64,000 bases of DNA from Rhizobium album (GTDB taxonomy: Bacteria > Pseudomonadota > Alphaproteobacteria > Rhizobiales > Rhizobiaceae), in the NCBI RefSeq assembly GCF_003122325.1, contig NZ_QFBC01000018.1, forward strand, positions 93,502 through 157,501, written 5' to 3'. The translations under genes were made by a program, and so were the position numbers. Within the stretch, counting starts at the first letter, position 1. Each line of letters opens with the position of its first letter. Positions 1 through 10,439 of this stretch are shown piece after piece. The notes below the pieces were generated by a model. It searched no databases, was not told where the DNA came from, and was given only the letters and a program-made list of their open reading frames with translations.

Positions 1-653
1 CGAGGTCGTGGGTGATGAACAGCATCGACATGCCGTGATCGTTCTTCAGATCGCGCAGCAGTTCGAGCACCTGCGCCTGGACGGTGACGTCGAGCGCCGT
101 CGTCGGCTCGTCGGCGATCAAGAGTTCCGGCCGGTTGGCGAGCGCCATGGCGATCATCACGCGTTGCCGCTGGCCGCCGGACAATTCGTGGGGATAGGCG
201 CTCAAGCGCTTTTCCGGCTCGCGGATGCCCACCTGTTTCAGCAGTTCCAGCGTCCGGGCGCGCCGCGCCGACCAGCTGAGATCGGCATGCAGCTCGAGAA
301 TCTCGCTGATCTGCTTTTCGATCGTGTGCAGCGGATTGAGCGAGGTCATCGGCTCCTGGAAGATCATCGTGATGTCGTTGCCACGCACCGCGCGCAGCTT
401 GGCATCCGATGCGGACAGCAGGTCCTGGCCCTTGAACAGGATCTGGCCGGACGGGTGACTCGCAGCCGGATACGGCAACAGCCGCAGGATCGAATTCGCC
501 GACACCGATTTTCCCGAGCCGGATTCGCCGACCAGCGCCACCACTTCGCCACGCCCGATATCGAAGGAGACCCGGTCGACGGCCGTGCTGATCTTGCCGC
601 CCTGGTGAAAGGCAACCGAAAGATCGCGGACGGAGAGAAGGGGTTCGGTCATG
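1..653 (-). CDS. yejF: YejF, oligopeptide ABC transporter ATPase (3' part outside window)
   Basis: The reading frame opens at the ATG whose complement lies at 651-653 and runs off the left edge, so only about 217 residues are visible. A Walker A motif GESGSGKS, a Q-loop [12 protein letters not shown] and an ABC signature LSGGQRQR are followed by the Walker B segment [12 protein letters not shown], all in the first ABC domain. YejF proteins normally carry two fused ABC domains of about 540 residues, and the second would lie to the left. It powers the YejBE channel at the inner membrane. The start lies 6 bases after the yejE stop, in the order yejA-B-E-F on the minus strand, so co-transcription is very likely. 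Confidence 0.93.
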
Positions 654-659
654 CGGTTC

Positions 660-1811
660 TCATCGGAATGTCTTTCGCGGATCGAAGGCGTCGCGCACCG
701 CTTCGCCGACGAAGATCAGCAGCGACAGCATGATCGACATGGTGAAGAAGGCGGTGAGGCCGAGCCAGGGCGCCTGCAGGTTCTGCTTGCCCTGGGCGAT
801 CATCTCGCCGAGCGATGCCGAGCCCGGCGGCATGCCGAAGCCGAGGAAGTCGAGCGAGGTCAGCGTCGTGATCGAGCCGGAGAGGATGAAGGGCAGGAAG
901 GTGAGCGTCGCCACCATGGCGTTCGGCAAGAGGTGGCGGAACATGATCGTCCAGTTGCCGACGCCGAGTGCCCGGGCGGCACGCACATATTCGAAATTGC
1001 GCGCCCGCAGGAATTCGGCGCGCACGATGCCGACGAAGCTGACCCAGGAAAACAAAAGCATGACGCCGAGCAGGATGAAGAAACCCGGCGGCAGCACGGC
1101 GGCGATGATCAGCAGGATGTAGAGCACCGGCAGCGACGACCAGATCTCGATGAAACGCTGCATCAGCAGGTCGGTCCAGCCGCCGAAATATCCCTGTATC
1201 GCGCCTGCCGTGACACCGACGATGGCCGAGGCGATGGTGAGCGCCAGGCCGAACAGCACGGAGACGCGGAAGCCGTAGATCATCCGGGCAGTGACGTCGC
1301 GAGCCTGATCGTCGGTGCCGAGCCAGTTGAGGTTGCCGAGCGTGCAATTGGGGTCGTCAGCGCCGAGCGGATAACCGGAGCAGCGCTCCTCCTTGCTCAT
1401 CAGCCAGAAGGGTGCGGTCGGCGCCGAGTGCGGGATGTTGGAATTGGCCGTCTGGTAGGAGTAGCGGATCGGCGGCCAGATCAGCCAGCCATTCGCCTTG
1501 ATCTCGTCCTCGATGAACGGCGAGCGATAATCGGTTTCGGCCAGGAAGCCGCCGAACTTTTCTTCCGGATAGGTGACGAGCACCGGCAAGAGGATTTCGC
1601 CCTTGTAGGAGGCGATCAGCGGCTTGTCGTTGGCGATCAGTTCGGCGCAAAGGCTGAGGATGAAAAGCACCATGAACAGCCAGAAGGACCAGTAGCCGCG
1701 TTTGTTGGCCTTGAAATTCTCCCAGCGCCGCAGATTGGTGGGCGATAGCAGCCCCTTTCTCGGCGGAGCCTCGACCTGGCGTTCTGCGGTGGCAACTGTT
1801 GAGCCTGCCAT
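660..1811 (-). CDS. yejE: YejE, oligopeptide ABC transporter permease
   Basis: A 383-residue inner-membrane permease of the DppC/OppC type. The open frame continues upstream, but I place the start at the ATG (1809-1811) beginning MAGSTVAT, because it overlaps the yejB stop by one base (TGATG) and gives a normal family length. A membrane segment near residues 30-50 is followed by a long periplasmic loop with CSGYPLGADDPNCTLG. Then come the membrane core and an EAA-type loop (ARALGVGNWTIMFRHLLPNA) that contacts YejF. In enterobacteria and Sinorhizobium, Yej systems import oligopeptides, including microcin C and plant defensin-like peptides. Confidence 0.93.
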   Translation of the reverse strand: MAGSTVATAERQVEAPPRKGLLSPTNLRRWENFKANKRGYWSFWLFMVLFILSLCAELIANDKPLIASYKGEILLPVLVTYPEEKFGGFLAETDYRSPFIEDEIKANGWLIWPPIRYSYQTANSNIPHSAPTAPFWLMSKEERCSGYPLGADDPNCTLGNLNWLGTDDQARDVTARMIYGFRVSVLFGLALTIASAIVGVTAGAIQGYFGGWTDLLMQRFIEIWSSLPVLYILLIIAAVLPPGFFILLGVMLLFSWVSFVGIVRAEFLRARNFEYVRAARALGVGNWTIMFRHLLPNAMVATLTFLPFILSGSITTLTSLDFLGFGMPPGSASLGEMIAQGKQNLQAPWLGLTAFFTMSIMLSLLIFVGEAVRDAFDPRKTFR

Positions 1812-2905
1812 CACACGTCCCTCCGCTCGAAGTCGATGCGCGGGTCGATCAGCGTGTAGATGAGGTCGGACACCAGGCCGACCAGCAGGCCCATCAGCGA
1901 AAAGATGTAGAGCGTGGCGAAAACGATCGGATAGTCGCGGTTGACCACGGCGAGATAGCCGAGACGGCCCAGGCCATCGAGCGAAAAGATGTTTTCGATC
2001 AGCAGCGATCCGGTGAAAAAGGCCGAGATGAAAGCGCCGGGGAAACCGGCGATGACGATCAGCATGGCGTTGCGGAAGACATGGCCGTACAGCACCTGCC
2101 GCTCGTTCAGGCCCTTGGCGCGGGCGGTGGTGACATATTGCTTCTTGATCTCGTCGATGAAGGAGTTCTTGGTGAGCAATGTCGTCGTCGCGAAGGCGGC
2201 GAGCGACAGCGAGATCAGCGGCAGCACCAGGTGCCAGATGTAATCGAGGATCTTCTGCCACCAGGAAAGATCGGCGAAATTGTCGGATTTCAGGCCGCGC
2301 AGCGGAAACCAGTCGAAGAACGAGCCGCCGGCAAACAGCACGATCAGCAGGATGCCGAACAGGAAGCTCGGCACGGCATAACCGATGATGATCACCCCCG
2401 AGGTCCAGATGTCGAAGGTGGAGCCGTCCTTGACCGCCTTCTTGATGCCGAGCGGGATAGAGATCATGTAGGAAAAGATCAGGATCCAGACGCCGAGCGA
2501 GATCGAGACCGGCATCTTCTCGATGATCAGGTCGATGACCGAGGTATTGCGGAAGAAGCTTTCGCCGAAATCGAAGCGGATGTAATTCCACATCATCTCG
2601 AGGAAGCGCGTCAGCGGCGGCTTGTCGAAGCCGAACTGTTTTTCCAGCTTGGCGACGAGATCGGGATCGAGCCCCTGGGCGCCGCGATAGCTGCTGCCGC
2701 TTTCGTTGGAAATGCCCTGCTGGCTGACGAGGTCGCCACCGCCCGAGAGGCGGTCCGCGGCGCTGTCGCCCTGCCCCGTCAGGTCGGCGATGACGCGTTC
2801 GACCGGTCCGCCCGGGGCAAACTGGATGACGGCAAAGGAGATGGCCATGATGCCGACGATCGTCGGGATCATCAGCAGCAGGCGGCGCAGGATATAGGCA
2901 CCCAT
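1811..2905 (-). CDS. yejB: YejB, oligopeptide ABC transporter permease
   Basis: A 364-residue DppB/OppB-type permease starting MGAYILRRLL. The N-terminal membrane segment is followed by an extended periplasmic region with GDSAADRLSGGGD. The C-terminal half holds the remaining membrane segments and the EAA loop (ARAKGLNERQVLYGHVFRNA). It ends DPRIDFERRDV, typical of YejB. The stop overlaps the yejE start by one base, so the two subunits are translationally coupled. It forms the inner-membrane channel together with YejE. Confidence 0.93.
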   Translation of the reverse strand: MGAYILRRLLLMIPTIVGIMAISFAVIQFAPGGPVERVIADLTGQGDSAADRLSGGGDLVSQQGISNESGSSYRGAQGLDPDLVAKLEKQFGFDKPPLTRFLEMMWNYIRFDFGESFFRNTSVIDLIIEKMPVSISLGVWILIFSYMISIPLGIKKAVKDGSTFDIWTSGVIIIGYAVPSFLFGILLIVLFAGGSFFDWFPLRGLKSDNFADLSWWQKILDYIWHLVLPLISLSLAAFATTTLLTKNSFIDEIKKQYVTTARAKGLNERQVLYGHVFRNAMLIVIAGFPGAFISAFFTGSLLIENIFSLDGLGRLGYLAVVNRDYPIVFATLYIFSLMGLLVGLVSDLIYTLIDPRIDFERRDV

Positions 2906-3057
2906 CAGGACGGGGCTCCGGGAAGTTTCAAGTCGTGGTTCCTCACTTGCGCCGGTCTGGCTTCAACCGATGAAGAGTGCTCGCGGCGGCGGGCGATTCG
3001 TTTCATGCCATTTGGTAGCCACTCGCCGGCCGAACGCAAGAACTTCACGGTTTCGCT

Positions 3058-4896
3058 TTACTTCGCCGCCTCGACAGACCACCAGGCCGCGGGGAAACCC
3101 AGCCCGTATTCGGGAAATTGCCCGTGGGTAATCCGGTTCCAATAGGCGATCCGCACGTTGTTCGAATAAAACAGCGGCACGACGAAATGGTGGGCCAGCA
3201 GCACGCGGTCCATCGCCTTGATCGCCGCCACCTGCTCGTCGCGGTTCGGCGCGAAGATGATCATCTTGATCAGCGCGTCGACGGCGGGATCGGCGATGCC
3301 GGCGTAGTTGCGCGACCCCGGCCGGCTGGCGGCATCCGACCCCCAATAATCGGCCTGTTCGTTGCCCGGATTGAGCGTTTCCGCCCAGACGACATAGATC
3401 ATGTCGTAATCGAAGGAGCGGACGCGGTTGGTATATTGCGATGCATCGACGGTGCGCAGCCGCGCATCGATGCCGATCCTCTTGAGGCTGTTGGCAAACG
3501 GCAGGACGGTGCGCTCGAAGGAGGGGCTGGACAGCAGGATCTCGATCGCCATCGGTTTTCCGGACGCGGCATTGACCATCTGGTTGCCCTTCAGCACCCA
3601 GCCCGCCTCCTTCAGCAGGCCGACCGCCTTGCGCAAGTTTTCGCGCGTCTTCTGCGGATCGCCGCCGACCGGGTTGGTGTAGGGCGTGGTGAAGACCTCC
3701 GCCGGCACCTTGTCCTTCATACCCTCCAGGATTTCCAGCTCGCGGCCTTGCGGCAGGCCCGAGGAAGCAAGCTCCGTGCCCCAGAAATAGCTGTCGATGC
3801 GCTTGAAGGCGTTGTAGGCGAGCGTGCGGTTCAGGTCCTCGAAGTCGAAGGCGTAGTTCAAGGCCTGGCGGACACGCGGATCCTTGAACTGCTCGCGCCG
3901 GAGATTTGGCACCAGCGCCTGCATGATGCCGGTGGCGCGCAACGGATTTTCGACTTCCTCGCGCGTGACGCGGCCGTCCTTCACCGCCGGGAAATCGTAG
4001 CCCGTCGCCCAGCGGCTGGCGCTGGATTCGCGGCGGAAATCGACGTTGCCGGCCCGGAACGCCTCCAGTTCGACGTCGAAATCGGCGTAGAAGGTATAAT
4101 CGATGGTGCGGAAATTGTGCTGGCCGACATTGACGTTCAAATCTTTCGCCCAGTAGTCGTCACGCAATTCGTAGCGGATGCTCGACCCCGGGGAAAAGGA
4201 AGCAAGGCGATAGGGTCCGGACCCCATCACCGGCTCCAGCGTCGTGCGGCTGATGTCGCGCTGGTTGCCCTTGTCGTCCTTGCCTTCCCACCAATGCTTG
4301 GGAACGACGGGAAACTGACCGAGGATGCTGGGCAGTTCCTTGTTGTTCTTTTCGTCGAAGCGGAAGGTGACCTCGCGTTCGCCGGTCTTTTCCGCCGAAA
4401 CGACATGGTTGTAATACAGGAACATGCGCGGATCGTGCTTCTTGGCCATGTCGAAGCTGAAGATCACGTCTTCCGGCGTCACCGGCTGGCCATCGGCCCA
4501 TTTCGCTTCCGGCCGCAGGCGAAAACTCGCAAAGGAAATATCGTCGGGATAAGCGACGGCCTCCGCCAGCAGGCCGTAGGAGGTAATGACCTCATCTTCC
4601 GTGGATGTCATCAGCGTGTCGAAAATCAGGGACAGGCTGGCGGGCTGTTCGCCCTTGGCAAGCACCGGGTTGAAGCTGTCGAAAGTGCCATTTTCGGAGA
4701 GCTTGAGCGTGCCGCCCTTCGGCGCCGCAGTGTTGACGTAACCGAAATGGGCGAAGTCCTGCGGCAGTTTCGGCTCGCCTATGCTGGAAAGGGCGTGGCG
4801 CCAGACGAGGTCTTGTGCCGTGGCGGCGAAGGGTTGAAGCAGGAAACCGCATGCGAGAGAAACGAACAGGCCGGTTTTCCATTGCGACAACGCCAT
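3058..4896 (-). CDS. yejA: YejA-like periplasmic oligopeptide-binding protein
   Basis: A 612-residue family-5 extracellular solute-binding protein. A signal peptide with a hydrophobic core (residues 9-24) and a likely cut after ATA (27) precedes QDLVWRHALS. Family features include the N-terminal PKGGTLKLSENGTFDSFNP segment, then a WADGQPVTPEDVIFSFDM block and a C-terminal Trp-rich tail. It delivers peptides to YejBEF. It is the first gene of the yej operon; 152 bases separate it from yejB. It is transcribed away from mepA, with about 190 bases between the two starts. Confidence 0.92.
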   Translation of the reverse strand: MALSQWKTGLFVSLACGFLLQPFAATAQDLVWRHALSSIGEPKLPQDFAHFGYVNTAAPKGGTLKLSENGTFDSFNPVLAKGEQPASLSLIFDTLMTSTEDEVITSYGLLAEAVAYPDDISFASFRLRPEAKWADGQPVTPEDVIFSFDMAKKHDPRMFLYYNHVVSAEKTGEREVTFRFDEKNNKELPSILGQFPVVPKHWWEGKDDKGNQRDISRTTLEPVMGSGPYRLASFSPGSSIRYELRDDYWAKDLNVNVGQHNFRTIDYTFYADFDVELEAFRAGNVDFRRESSASRWATGYDFPAVKDGRVTREEVENPLRATGIMQALVPNLRREQFKDPRVRQALNYAFDFEDLNRTLAYNAFKRIDSYFWGTELASSGLPQGRELEILEGMKDKVPAEVFTTPYTNPVGGDPQKTRENLRKAVGLLKEAGWVLKGNQMVNAASGKPMAIEILLSSPSFERTVLPFANSLKRIGIDARLRTVDASQYTNRVRSFDYDMIYVVWAETLNPGNEQADYWGSDAASRPGSRNYAGIADPAVDALIKMIIFAPNRDEQVAAIKAMDRVLLAHHFVVPLFYSNNVRIAYWNRITHGQFPEYGLGFPAAWWSVEAAK

Positions 4897-5083
4897 AGGG
4901 CAATCCTTCTTCGATTTGATTTGCCGCAGGATAGCGGGAAAAGCGGCGAAATACAGGTTCTTTCACATGAACATTGGGGGTGATCGCAACAACATGCCGG
5001 TAAAAACATGGATTCACCCAAATTGCGTTTCACGCTAGGGTAACGTCAGGCAAATCACTCATCGATCGCGTTCGGAATTCCTC

Positions 5084-6145
5084 ATGGTATCAGGCTTCGT
5101 TCCCTTCCTGCAAAAGACGGCATCCGCCGGCCTTGTGCTTCTCCTTATCCTCGGAACGCTGACGGAAAGCGTTTTTGCCGATGAGGCAAAGCCGGCGAAA
5201 GAGCTGTTCGGCGGGATGACACTGCCGACGAGAGGCAAGGCATCGCCTTATGGCTTTTACGCCAAGGGTTGCATGGCCGGCGGCGTTGCCATTCCGACCG
5301 ACGGGCCGACCTGGCAGGCGATGCGCCTGTCGCGCAACAGGCGGTGGGGCAATCCTGCCATGATCGCGCTCATCGAGCGGCTGTCGCGGGATGCCGCGAA
5401 ATATGACGGCTGGCCGGGCCTGCTCATCGGCGACATCTCGCAGCCGCGCGGCGGCCCGATGAAAAGCGGCCACGCCTCGCACCAGATCGGCCTCGATGCC
5501 GATATCTGGCTCAACCCGATGCCGTCGCGGACGCTGACGGCGCGCGAACGCGAGGATGTTTCGGCCAAATCGATGCTCAAGAAAAACACGTTCCTGACCG
5601 TCGATCCGACTATCTGGACCCCGGCGCATGCCCGGCTGATCATGCGTGCGGCAAGTTATCCCGAAGTGCAGCGCATCTTCGTCAATCCCGCCATCAAGAA
5701 GAAGCTTTGCGATACATGGACCGGTGACCGTACCAACCTTGGCAAGGTGCGGCCGATCTACGGCCACGACTATCACTTCCATATCCGCATGTATTGCCCG
5801 CCCGGTTCGGCGGACTGCAAGCCCCAGGCGGCGGTGACGAAAGGAGATGGCTGCGACAAGTCCCTCGCCTGGTGGTTTACCGACGAGCCATGGGCCAAGC
5901 CGGGCAAGAAGCCCGATGAGAAGCCGGTAAAACCCCGTTACACCATGCTCTCCGACCTGCCGAAGGCGTGCGCCTTGGTGCTGAATGGTCCGGCGACGCC
6001 GTCGGAAGCCGCCGCGACTTTCGGCACGGGCGTGGCTGCGAGTGCCTTCACGGCGGAAACCGATGCCGTGGCCCTGCCGGCGCAGACAGGCGACGATCTC
6101 CCGGCCGACGTCCCGATTCCGCTCGCCCGGCCCGTCGGGCAATGA
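5084..6145 (+). CDS. mepA: Penicillin-insensitive murein DD-endopeptidase MepA
   Basis: A 353-residue periplasmic zinc peptidase of the LAS group (family M74) that cuts D-Ala-meso-DAP cross-links in peptidoglycan. A signal peptide with a hydrophobic stretch (about residues 15-27) has a probable cut after SVFA (32). The metal site is visible: SGHASHQIGLDADIW supplies H130, H133 and D138, and HDYHFHIR gives H228, H231 and H233. A Pro/Ala-rich tail of about 60 residues follows residue 290 and is longer than in E. coli MepA. It stands as a single gene between yejA and mgsA. Confidence 0.92.
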   Translation: MVSGFVPFLQKTASAGLVLLLILGTLTESVFADEAKPAKELFGGMTLPTRGKASPYGFYAKGCMAGGVAIPTDGPTWQAMRLSRNRRWGNPAMIALIERLSRDAAKYDGWPGLLIGDISQPRGGPMKSGHASHQIGLDADIWLNPMPSRTLTAREREDVSAKSMLKKNTFLTVDPTIWTPAHARLIMRAASYPEVQRIFVNPAIKKKLCDTWTGDRTNLGKVRPIYGHDYHFHIRMYCPPGSADCKPQAAVTKGDGCDKSLAWWFTDEPWAKPGKKPDEKPVKPRYTMLSDLPKACALVLNGPATPSEAAATFGTGVAASAFTAETDAVALPAQTGDDLPADVPIPLARPVGQ

Positions 6146-6229
6146 GTTGCCGGTCGCTGTCTTCTCAAACCCCTTGAACATGCTATAGAGGGCACCAAAT
6201 CGATTTAAAACCGATCGACGGGGGACAGT

Positions 6230-6640
6230 ATGGCGGGCGGCAAGTGCATCGCGCTCATTGCACACGACCAGAAGAAGGATGACATGGCGGAGTTTGCCCG
6301 CCGTCATCAGCAGGTTCTTTCCAATTTCCGTATCGTTGCCACCGGCACCACCGGCGGACGGGTGCTGGAGGCCTGCCCGACGCTGGATGTGTTGCCCTTG
6401 AAGAGCGGTCCGCTGGGCGGCGACCAGCAGATCGGCGCACTGATCGCCACCGGCGAAGTCGACATGCTGATCTTTTTCGTCGACCCCCTGACCGCGATGC
6501 CGCATGATGTCGATGTCAAGGCATTGATGCGGCTGGCGACCGTGTACGATATTCCCATGGCGCTCAACCGGGCGACCGCCGAACGGCTGATCGATTTCAA
6601 TCTTTCCGGAACAGGGGCCGGCCATGTCCAGACCAATTGA
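6230..6640 (+). CDS. mgsA: Methylglyoxal synthase
   Basis: 136 residues; converts dihydroxyacetone phosphate to methylglyoxal and phosphate, a bypass of lower glycolysis. Seen: the phosphate-binding segment [12 protein letters not shown], the catalytic-aspartate region [11 protein letters not shown] and the [18 protein letters not shown] block characteristic of MgsA. Its end overlaps the glk start by 17 bases, indicating a two-gene unit in which glucose phosphorylation and relief of sugar-phosphate excess are co-expressed. Confidence 0.95.
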   Translation: MAGGKCIALIAHDQKKDDMAEFARRHQQVLSNFRIVATGTTGGRVLEACPTLDVLPLKSGPLGGDQQIGALIATGEVDMLIFFVDPLTAMPHDVDVKALMRLATVYDIPMALNRATAERLIDFNLSGTGAGHVQTN

Positions 6641-7667
6641 TACCGACCCGCATCTGCCCTTTCCGATCCTGATCGGCGATATCGGCGGCACCAATGCGCG
6701 GTTTTCCATCCTGCTCGACGCTTATGCCGAGCCGCGTCCGTTCCCGATCGTGCAGACCGCCAATTACCCGACGATCGACCAGGCCATCCAGAAGGCGGTG
6801 CTCGACAAGACGTCCGTCCGGCCGCGGGCGACGATTCTCGCCATCGCCGGCCCGATCAACGGCGATGAGATCCCGCTGACCAATTGCGACTGGGTCGTCC
6901 GGCCGAAGGCGCTGATCAATGATCTCGGTTTCGAGGACGTGCTGGTCATCAATGATTTCGAGGCGCAGGCGCTTGCCGTCGCCTCGCTTGCCGAGGAATA
7001 CCGCGAACCGATCGGCGCGGCGTCGGACAATTTCACCGCTTCGCGTGTCGTGCTCGGGCCGGGTACCGGGCTCGGCGTTGCCGGCCTCGTGCATGCGCAG
7101 CACACCTGGTTCCCGGTTCCGGGCGAAGGCGGCCATGTCGATGTCGGCCCGCGCACCGAGCGTGACTGGCGGATCTGGCCGTTCCTGACGCCGGTGGAGG
7201 ATCCGACCGCGACCGTCGGCCGCATTTCCGCCGAGGAGCTTCTCTCCGGCCGCGGCCTGCTCAACATCTATCACGCCGTCTGCGGCGCCGACGGCAAGGA
7301 GCCGACGCTTCCGACACCGGCCGATGTTTCGACCGCAGCGCTTGCCGGCACGGACGCTGCCGCCGAGGAAGCGATTTCGCTGTTTACCACTTATCTTGCC
7401 CGCGTCGCCGGCGATATGGCGCTGATTTTCATGGCGAAGGGCGGCGTCTATCTGGCCGGCGGCATCTCGCAGAAGATCATCCCGGCTTTGAAGAAGCCGG
7501 AATTCCGGGCGGCGTTCGAGGACAAGGCGCCGCATTCGGCGCTGATGCGCACGATCCCCACCTACGTGGTCACGCATCCGCTGGCTGCCCTTTCCGGCCT
7601 TGCCGCCTATGCCCAGACGCCGACACGCTTCGGTGTGGAAACCGATGGGCGGCGTTGGCGGGGCTAA
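6624..7667 (+). CDS. glk: Glucokinase
   Basis: 347 residues, cytosolic; ATP-dependent phosphorylation of glucose to glucose-6-phosphate. The phosphate-1 motif [16 protein letters not shown] lies near residues 15-30. [12 protein letters not shown] forms the second nucleotide-binding motif, and [16 protein letters not shown] carries the glucose-contacting Glu-His of the bacterial Glk family. [13 protein letters not shown] is the adenosine motif. It overlaps mgsA, so translation is probably coupled. Confidence 0.95.
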   Translation: MSRPIDTDPHLPFPILIGDIGGTNARFSILLDAYAEPRPFPIVQTANYPTIDQAIQKAVLDKTSVRPRATILAIAGPINGDEIPLTNCDWVVRPKALINDLGFEDVLVINDFEAQALAVASLAEEYREPIGAASDNFTASRVVLGPGTGLGVAGLVHAQHTWFPVPGEGGHVDVGPRTERDWRIWPFLTPVEDPTATVGRISAEELLSGRGLLNIYHAVCGADGKEPTLPTPADVSTAALAGTDAAAEEAISLFTTYLARVAGDMALIFMAKGGVYLAGGISQKIIPALKKPEFRAAFEDKAPHSALMRTIPTYVVTHPLAALSGLAAYAQTPTRFGVETDGRRWRG

Positions 7668-7785
7668 GCCGCAAGTCTTTCATGGCCCTGCCTATGGTCA
7701 AATGCCGCCGGACTGATTATAGAGCCGCCAGACGCCTGGAAAATTGGCGGGAAGACGCGTTCATTGCGACAGGAAAGCGTGGTTT

Positions 7786-9576
7786 TTGGTAGATAACGCC
7801 CGACAGCAGCACCCGATCGACTCGGAAACCGTGACCGGCGTCCTGAAGCGGATCATCGCCGAGAACGGCCGCGACCATATCGGCGGCTACATCTTTGCAA
7901 TCGCCTGTCTCGCGACGGTGGCGCTGACGACGGCGTTCACCGCCTGGATCATGGAATCCGTGGTCAACGAGGCCTTTGCCAAGCAGCGCGCCGATGTCGT
8001 CTGGCTGATCTGCGGCTCGATCTTCATCGCCTTCGTGCTGCGCGGCTTCGCCACCTACGGGCAGGCGGTGACGCTGTCCAAGATCGGCAACAACATCGTC
8101 GCCCAATATCAGCGGCGGCTTTATTCGCACCTGATGAAGCTGTCTGTCGGCTTCTTCGCCGAGTCGCGCTCGGCACATCTGGCCGCCCAGATCAGCCAGA
8201 ACGTCAACGGCATCCGCGACGTCCTGAACCTGACGGTGACCTCCACCGCCCGCGACCTGTTGACGCTGGTCGCGCTGATCATCGTGATGATCACCAAGGA
8301 TCCGGTGCTGACGCTGATCGTCTTCGTCGTCGCGCCGCCGCTGCTTTATGCATTGCGCTACGTCTCGAAGCGCCTGCGCACGGCAACGCGCGAATCGGTC
8401 GAGCTGAACAGCCATGTGCTCGGCGCCATGCAGGAAACCATCCAGGGGATCGCCATCGTCAAGGCCTTCACCATGGAGAAGGAACTGGCCCGCAAGGTGG
8501 AAGGCATCATCGACGATGCCGAAAGCCGCGCCAACCATATAGCCCGGCTGACCGAACGCACCGCGCCGCTGACCGAAACCTTCGCCGGGTTTGCGATCTC
8601 CAGCGTGCTTGCCTATGCCGCTTTCCGTTCGATCTATGGCGGCGTGTTGCCGGGCGCGTTCTTCTCGTTCGTTGCCGCCCTGCTGATGGCCTATGATCCG
8701 GCGCGGCGGCTTGCCAAGCTGCAGGTGCAGCTGGAACGCGCCGTGGTCAATGCGCGCATGATCTATGCGCTGCTCGACATGAACACGCGCAAGAACGACC
8801 GCGTGGACGCCAGGGACCTGGTGGTCACCGATGCCCGGGTGGAATTCCGCGACGTCACCTTCTCCTATTCCAACAGCGAGCCGATCCTCAAGGGCGTCAG
8901 CTTCTTTGCCGAAGGCGGCGAGACGACGGCGCTGGTCGGTCCCTCCGGTGCCGGCAAGTCGACGGTGATCAGCCTCATTCCGCGGTTCTACGATCCGAAG
9001 GAAGGGGCGATCTTCATCGACGGCCAGGACATTGCCGGCGTGACCAAGGAATCGCTGCGCCACCATCTCGCTTATGTGTCGCAGCAGCCTTATCTCTTCG
9101 AAGGCACGATCCGCGACAATATCCGTTACGGCCGGCCGGAAGCCAGCGATGCGGATGTCGAGGCTGCCGCCAAGCTCGCCTATGCCCATGATTTCATTCT
9201 CGCCCAGCCGCAGGGTTACGAGACGCCCGTCGGCGAAAACGGCGTGACGCTGTCCGGCGGCCAGCGCCAGCGCCTGTCGATCGCCCGCGCCTTGGTGCGC
9301 AATGCGCCGATCCTGCTGCTCGACGAGGCGACCTCGGCGCTGGATACGGAATCGGAAGCAGCCGTGCAGAAGGCGCTCGACGAGGCTATGAGCGGGCGTA
9401 CGGTGGTGGTCATCGCCCACCGCCTCTCCACCATCGTCAAGGCCGACAACATCATCGTGATGCAGGATGGCCGGGTGGTCGAGGAAGGCACTCACGAGAC
9501 GCTTGCGAAGCGCGGTGACGGGCTCTACGCTCGTCTCAACAATCTCCAGACGCCGTTTGCCGGCGGACAATCCTAA
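7786..9576 (+). CDS. MsbA-like ABC exporter (fused membrane and ATPase domains)
   Basis: About 596 residues from the TTG at 7786, which has AGGAAAG 8 bases upstream; an in-frame TTG at 7744 would add 14 residues. The N-terminal half is a six-helix ABC exporter membrane domain. The C-terminal half is an ATPase with GPSGAGKST, a Q-loop YVSQQPYLF, the signature [10 protein letters not shown] and Walker [13 protein letters not shown], then the H-loop IAHRLST. This matches lipid A/phospholipid flippases of the MsbA group, but the substrate cannot be read from sequence. It sits 20 bases ahead of dapB, so co-transcription is likely. Confidence 0.85.
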   Translation: MVDNARQQHPIDSETVTGVLKRIIAENGRDHIGGYIFAIACLATVALTTAFTAWIMESVVNEAFAKQRADVVWLICGSIFIAFVLRGFATYGQAVTLSKIGNNIVAQYQRRLYSHLMKLSVGFFAESRSAHLAAQISQNVNGIRDVLNLTVTSTARDLLTLVALIIVMITKDPVLTLIVFVVAPPLLYALRYVSKRLRTATRESVELNSHVLGAMQETIQGIAIVKAFTMEKELARKVEGIIDDAESRANHIARLTERTAPLTETFAGFAISSVLAYAAFRSIYGGVLPGAFFSFVAALLMAYDPARRLAKLQVQLERAVVNARMIYALLDMNTRKNDRVDARDLVVTDARVEFRDVTFSYSNSEPILKGVSFFAEGGETTALVGPSGAGKSTVISLIPRFYDPKEGAIFIDGQDIAGVTKESLRHHLAYVSQQPYLFEGTIRDNIRYGRPEASDADVEAAAKLAYAHDFILAQPQGYETPVGENGVTLSGGQRQRLSIARALVRNAPILLLDEATSALDTESEAAVQKALDEAMSGRTVVVIAHRLSTIVKADNIIVMQDGRVVEEGTHETLAKRGDGLYARLNNLQTPFAGGQS

Positions 9577-9596
9577 TAGAATCAGGGCCACGAGAC

Positions 9597-10418
9597 ATGA
9601 GCGAAGCGCCGATGAAGCTGGTTGTGGTGGGAGCGGCCGGCCGCATGGGCCAGACGCTCATCCGGCTCATCGATGCGATGGACGGCGTCGTGCTGCATGC
9701 GGCGATCGAGCGGGCCGGCTCGCCTTTCCTCGGCAAGGACGCCGGCGAGCTTGCCGGCCTCGGCCATAAGGATGTGGCGGTGACGGATGATCCGCTGGCG
9801 GCTTTCCTGCATGCCGATGGCGTCGTCGATTTCACCTCTCCCGCCTCGACGGTGACGTTTGCCGGCCTCGCGGCGCAGGCGCGCATCGTGCATGTCATCG
9901 GCACCACCGGATGTTCGGTGGAGGATGGGGAAAAGATCAAGGCCGCCGCCCGCCACGCCCGCATCGTCAAGTCCGGCAACATGAGCCTCGGCGTCAATCT
10001 TCTCGGCGTGCTGGCAAAGCAGGCCGCTGCCGCCCTGCCGGCCAGCGACTGGGACATCGAAGTGTTGGAGATGCACCACAAGCACAAGGTGGACGCACCA
10101 TCCGGCACGGCGCTGCTGCTCGGCGAGGCGGCCGCGGAAGGCCGCGGCATCGACCTGGCCAGCCATTCCGTGCGCAGCCGAGACGGCCATACCGGGGCGC
10201 GGCCGGCGGGCACGATCGGCTTTGCGACGCTGCGCGGCGGCTCGGTGATTGGCGAACATTCGGTCATTCTTGCCGGCGAGGGCGAGTTGGTGACGCTGTC
10301 GCACAGCGCCGGCGATCGGACGATCTTCGCCCGGGGCGCGCTCCGCGCCGCACTCTGGGCGCGCGACAAGAAGCCCGGCCATTATTCCATGCTCGATGTT
10401 CTCGGGCTTTCCCGCTGA
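9597..10418 (+). CDS. dapB: 4-hydroxy-tetrahydrodipicolinate reductase
   Basis: 273 residues; NAD(P)H-dependent reduction in the diaminopimelate/lysine pathway, needed for peptidoglycan and lysine. The nucleotide-binding motif [13 protein letters not shown] starts the protein. VDFTSPAST and the signature [15 protein letters not shown], with its catalytic His-His-Lys stretch, identify DapB. It is 20 bases downstream of the ABC exporter gene and 21 bases before gpmA. It is normally an essential gene, which makes its closeness to a repABC origin notable. Confidence 0.96.
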   Translation: MSEAPMKLVVVGAAGRMGQTLIRLIDAMDGVVLHAAIERAGSPFLGKDAGELAGLGHKDVAVTDDPLAAFLHADGVVDFTSPASTVTFAGLAAQARIVHVIGTTGCSVEDGEKIKAAARHARIVKSGNMSLGVNLLGVLAKQAAAALPASDWDIEVLEMHHKHKVDAPSGTALLLGEAAAEGRGIDLASHSVRSRDGHTGARPAGTIGFATLRGGSVIGEHSVILAGEGELVTLSHSAGDRTIFARGALRAALWARDKKPGHYSMLDVLGLSR

Positions 10419-10439
10419 TCCCCCAGGAGGAATGTTTTC

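Noticed and set aside
1811..2591. Upstream extension of the yejE frame to 643 residues
   Set aside because: It reads antisense-like sequence inside yejB in another frame; the ATG at 1811 with stop-start overlap gives the family length.
7717..9591. 624-residue open frame on the minus strand opposite the MsbA-like gene
   Set aside because: It is a GC-rich antisense shadow with Arg/His/Asp-rich, domain-free sequence; the plus strand has all ABC exporter motifs.
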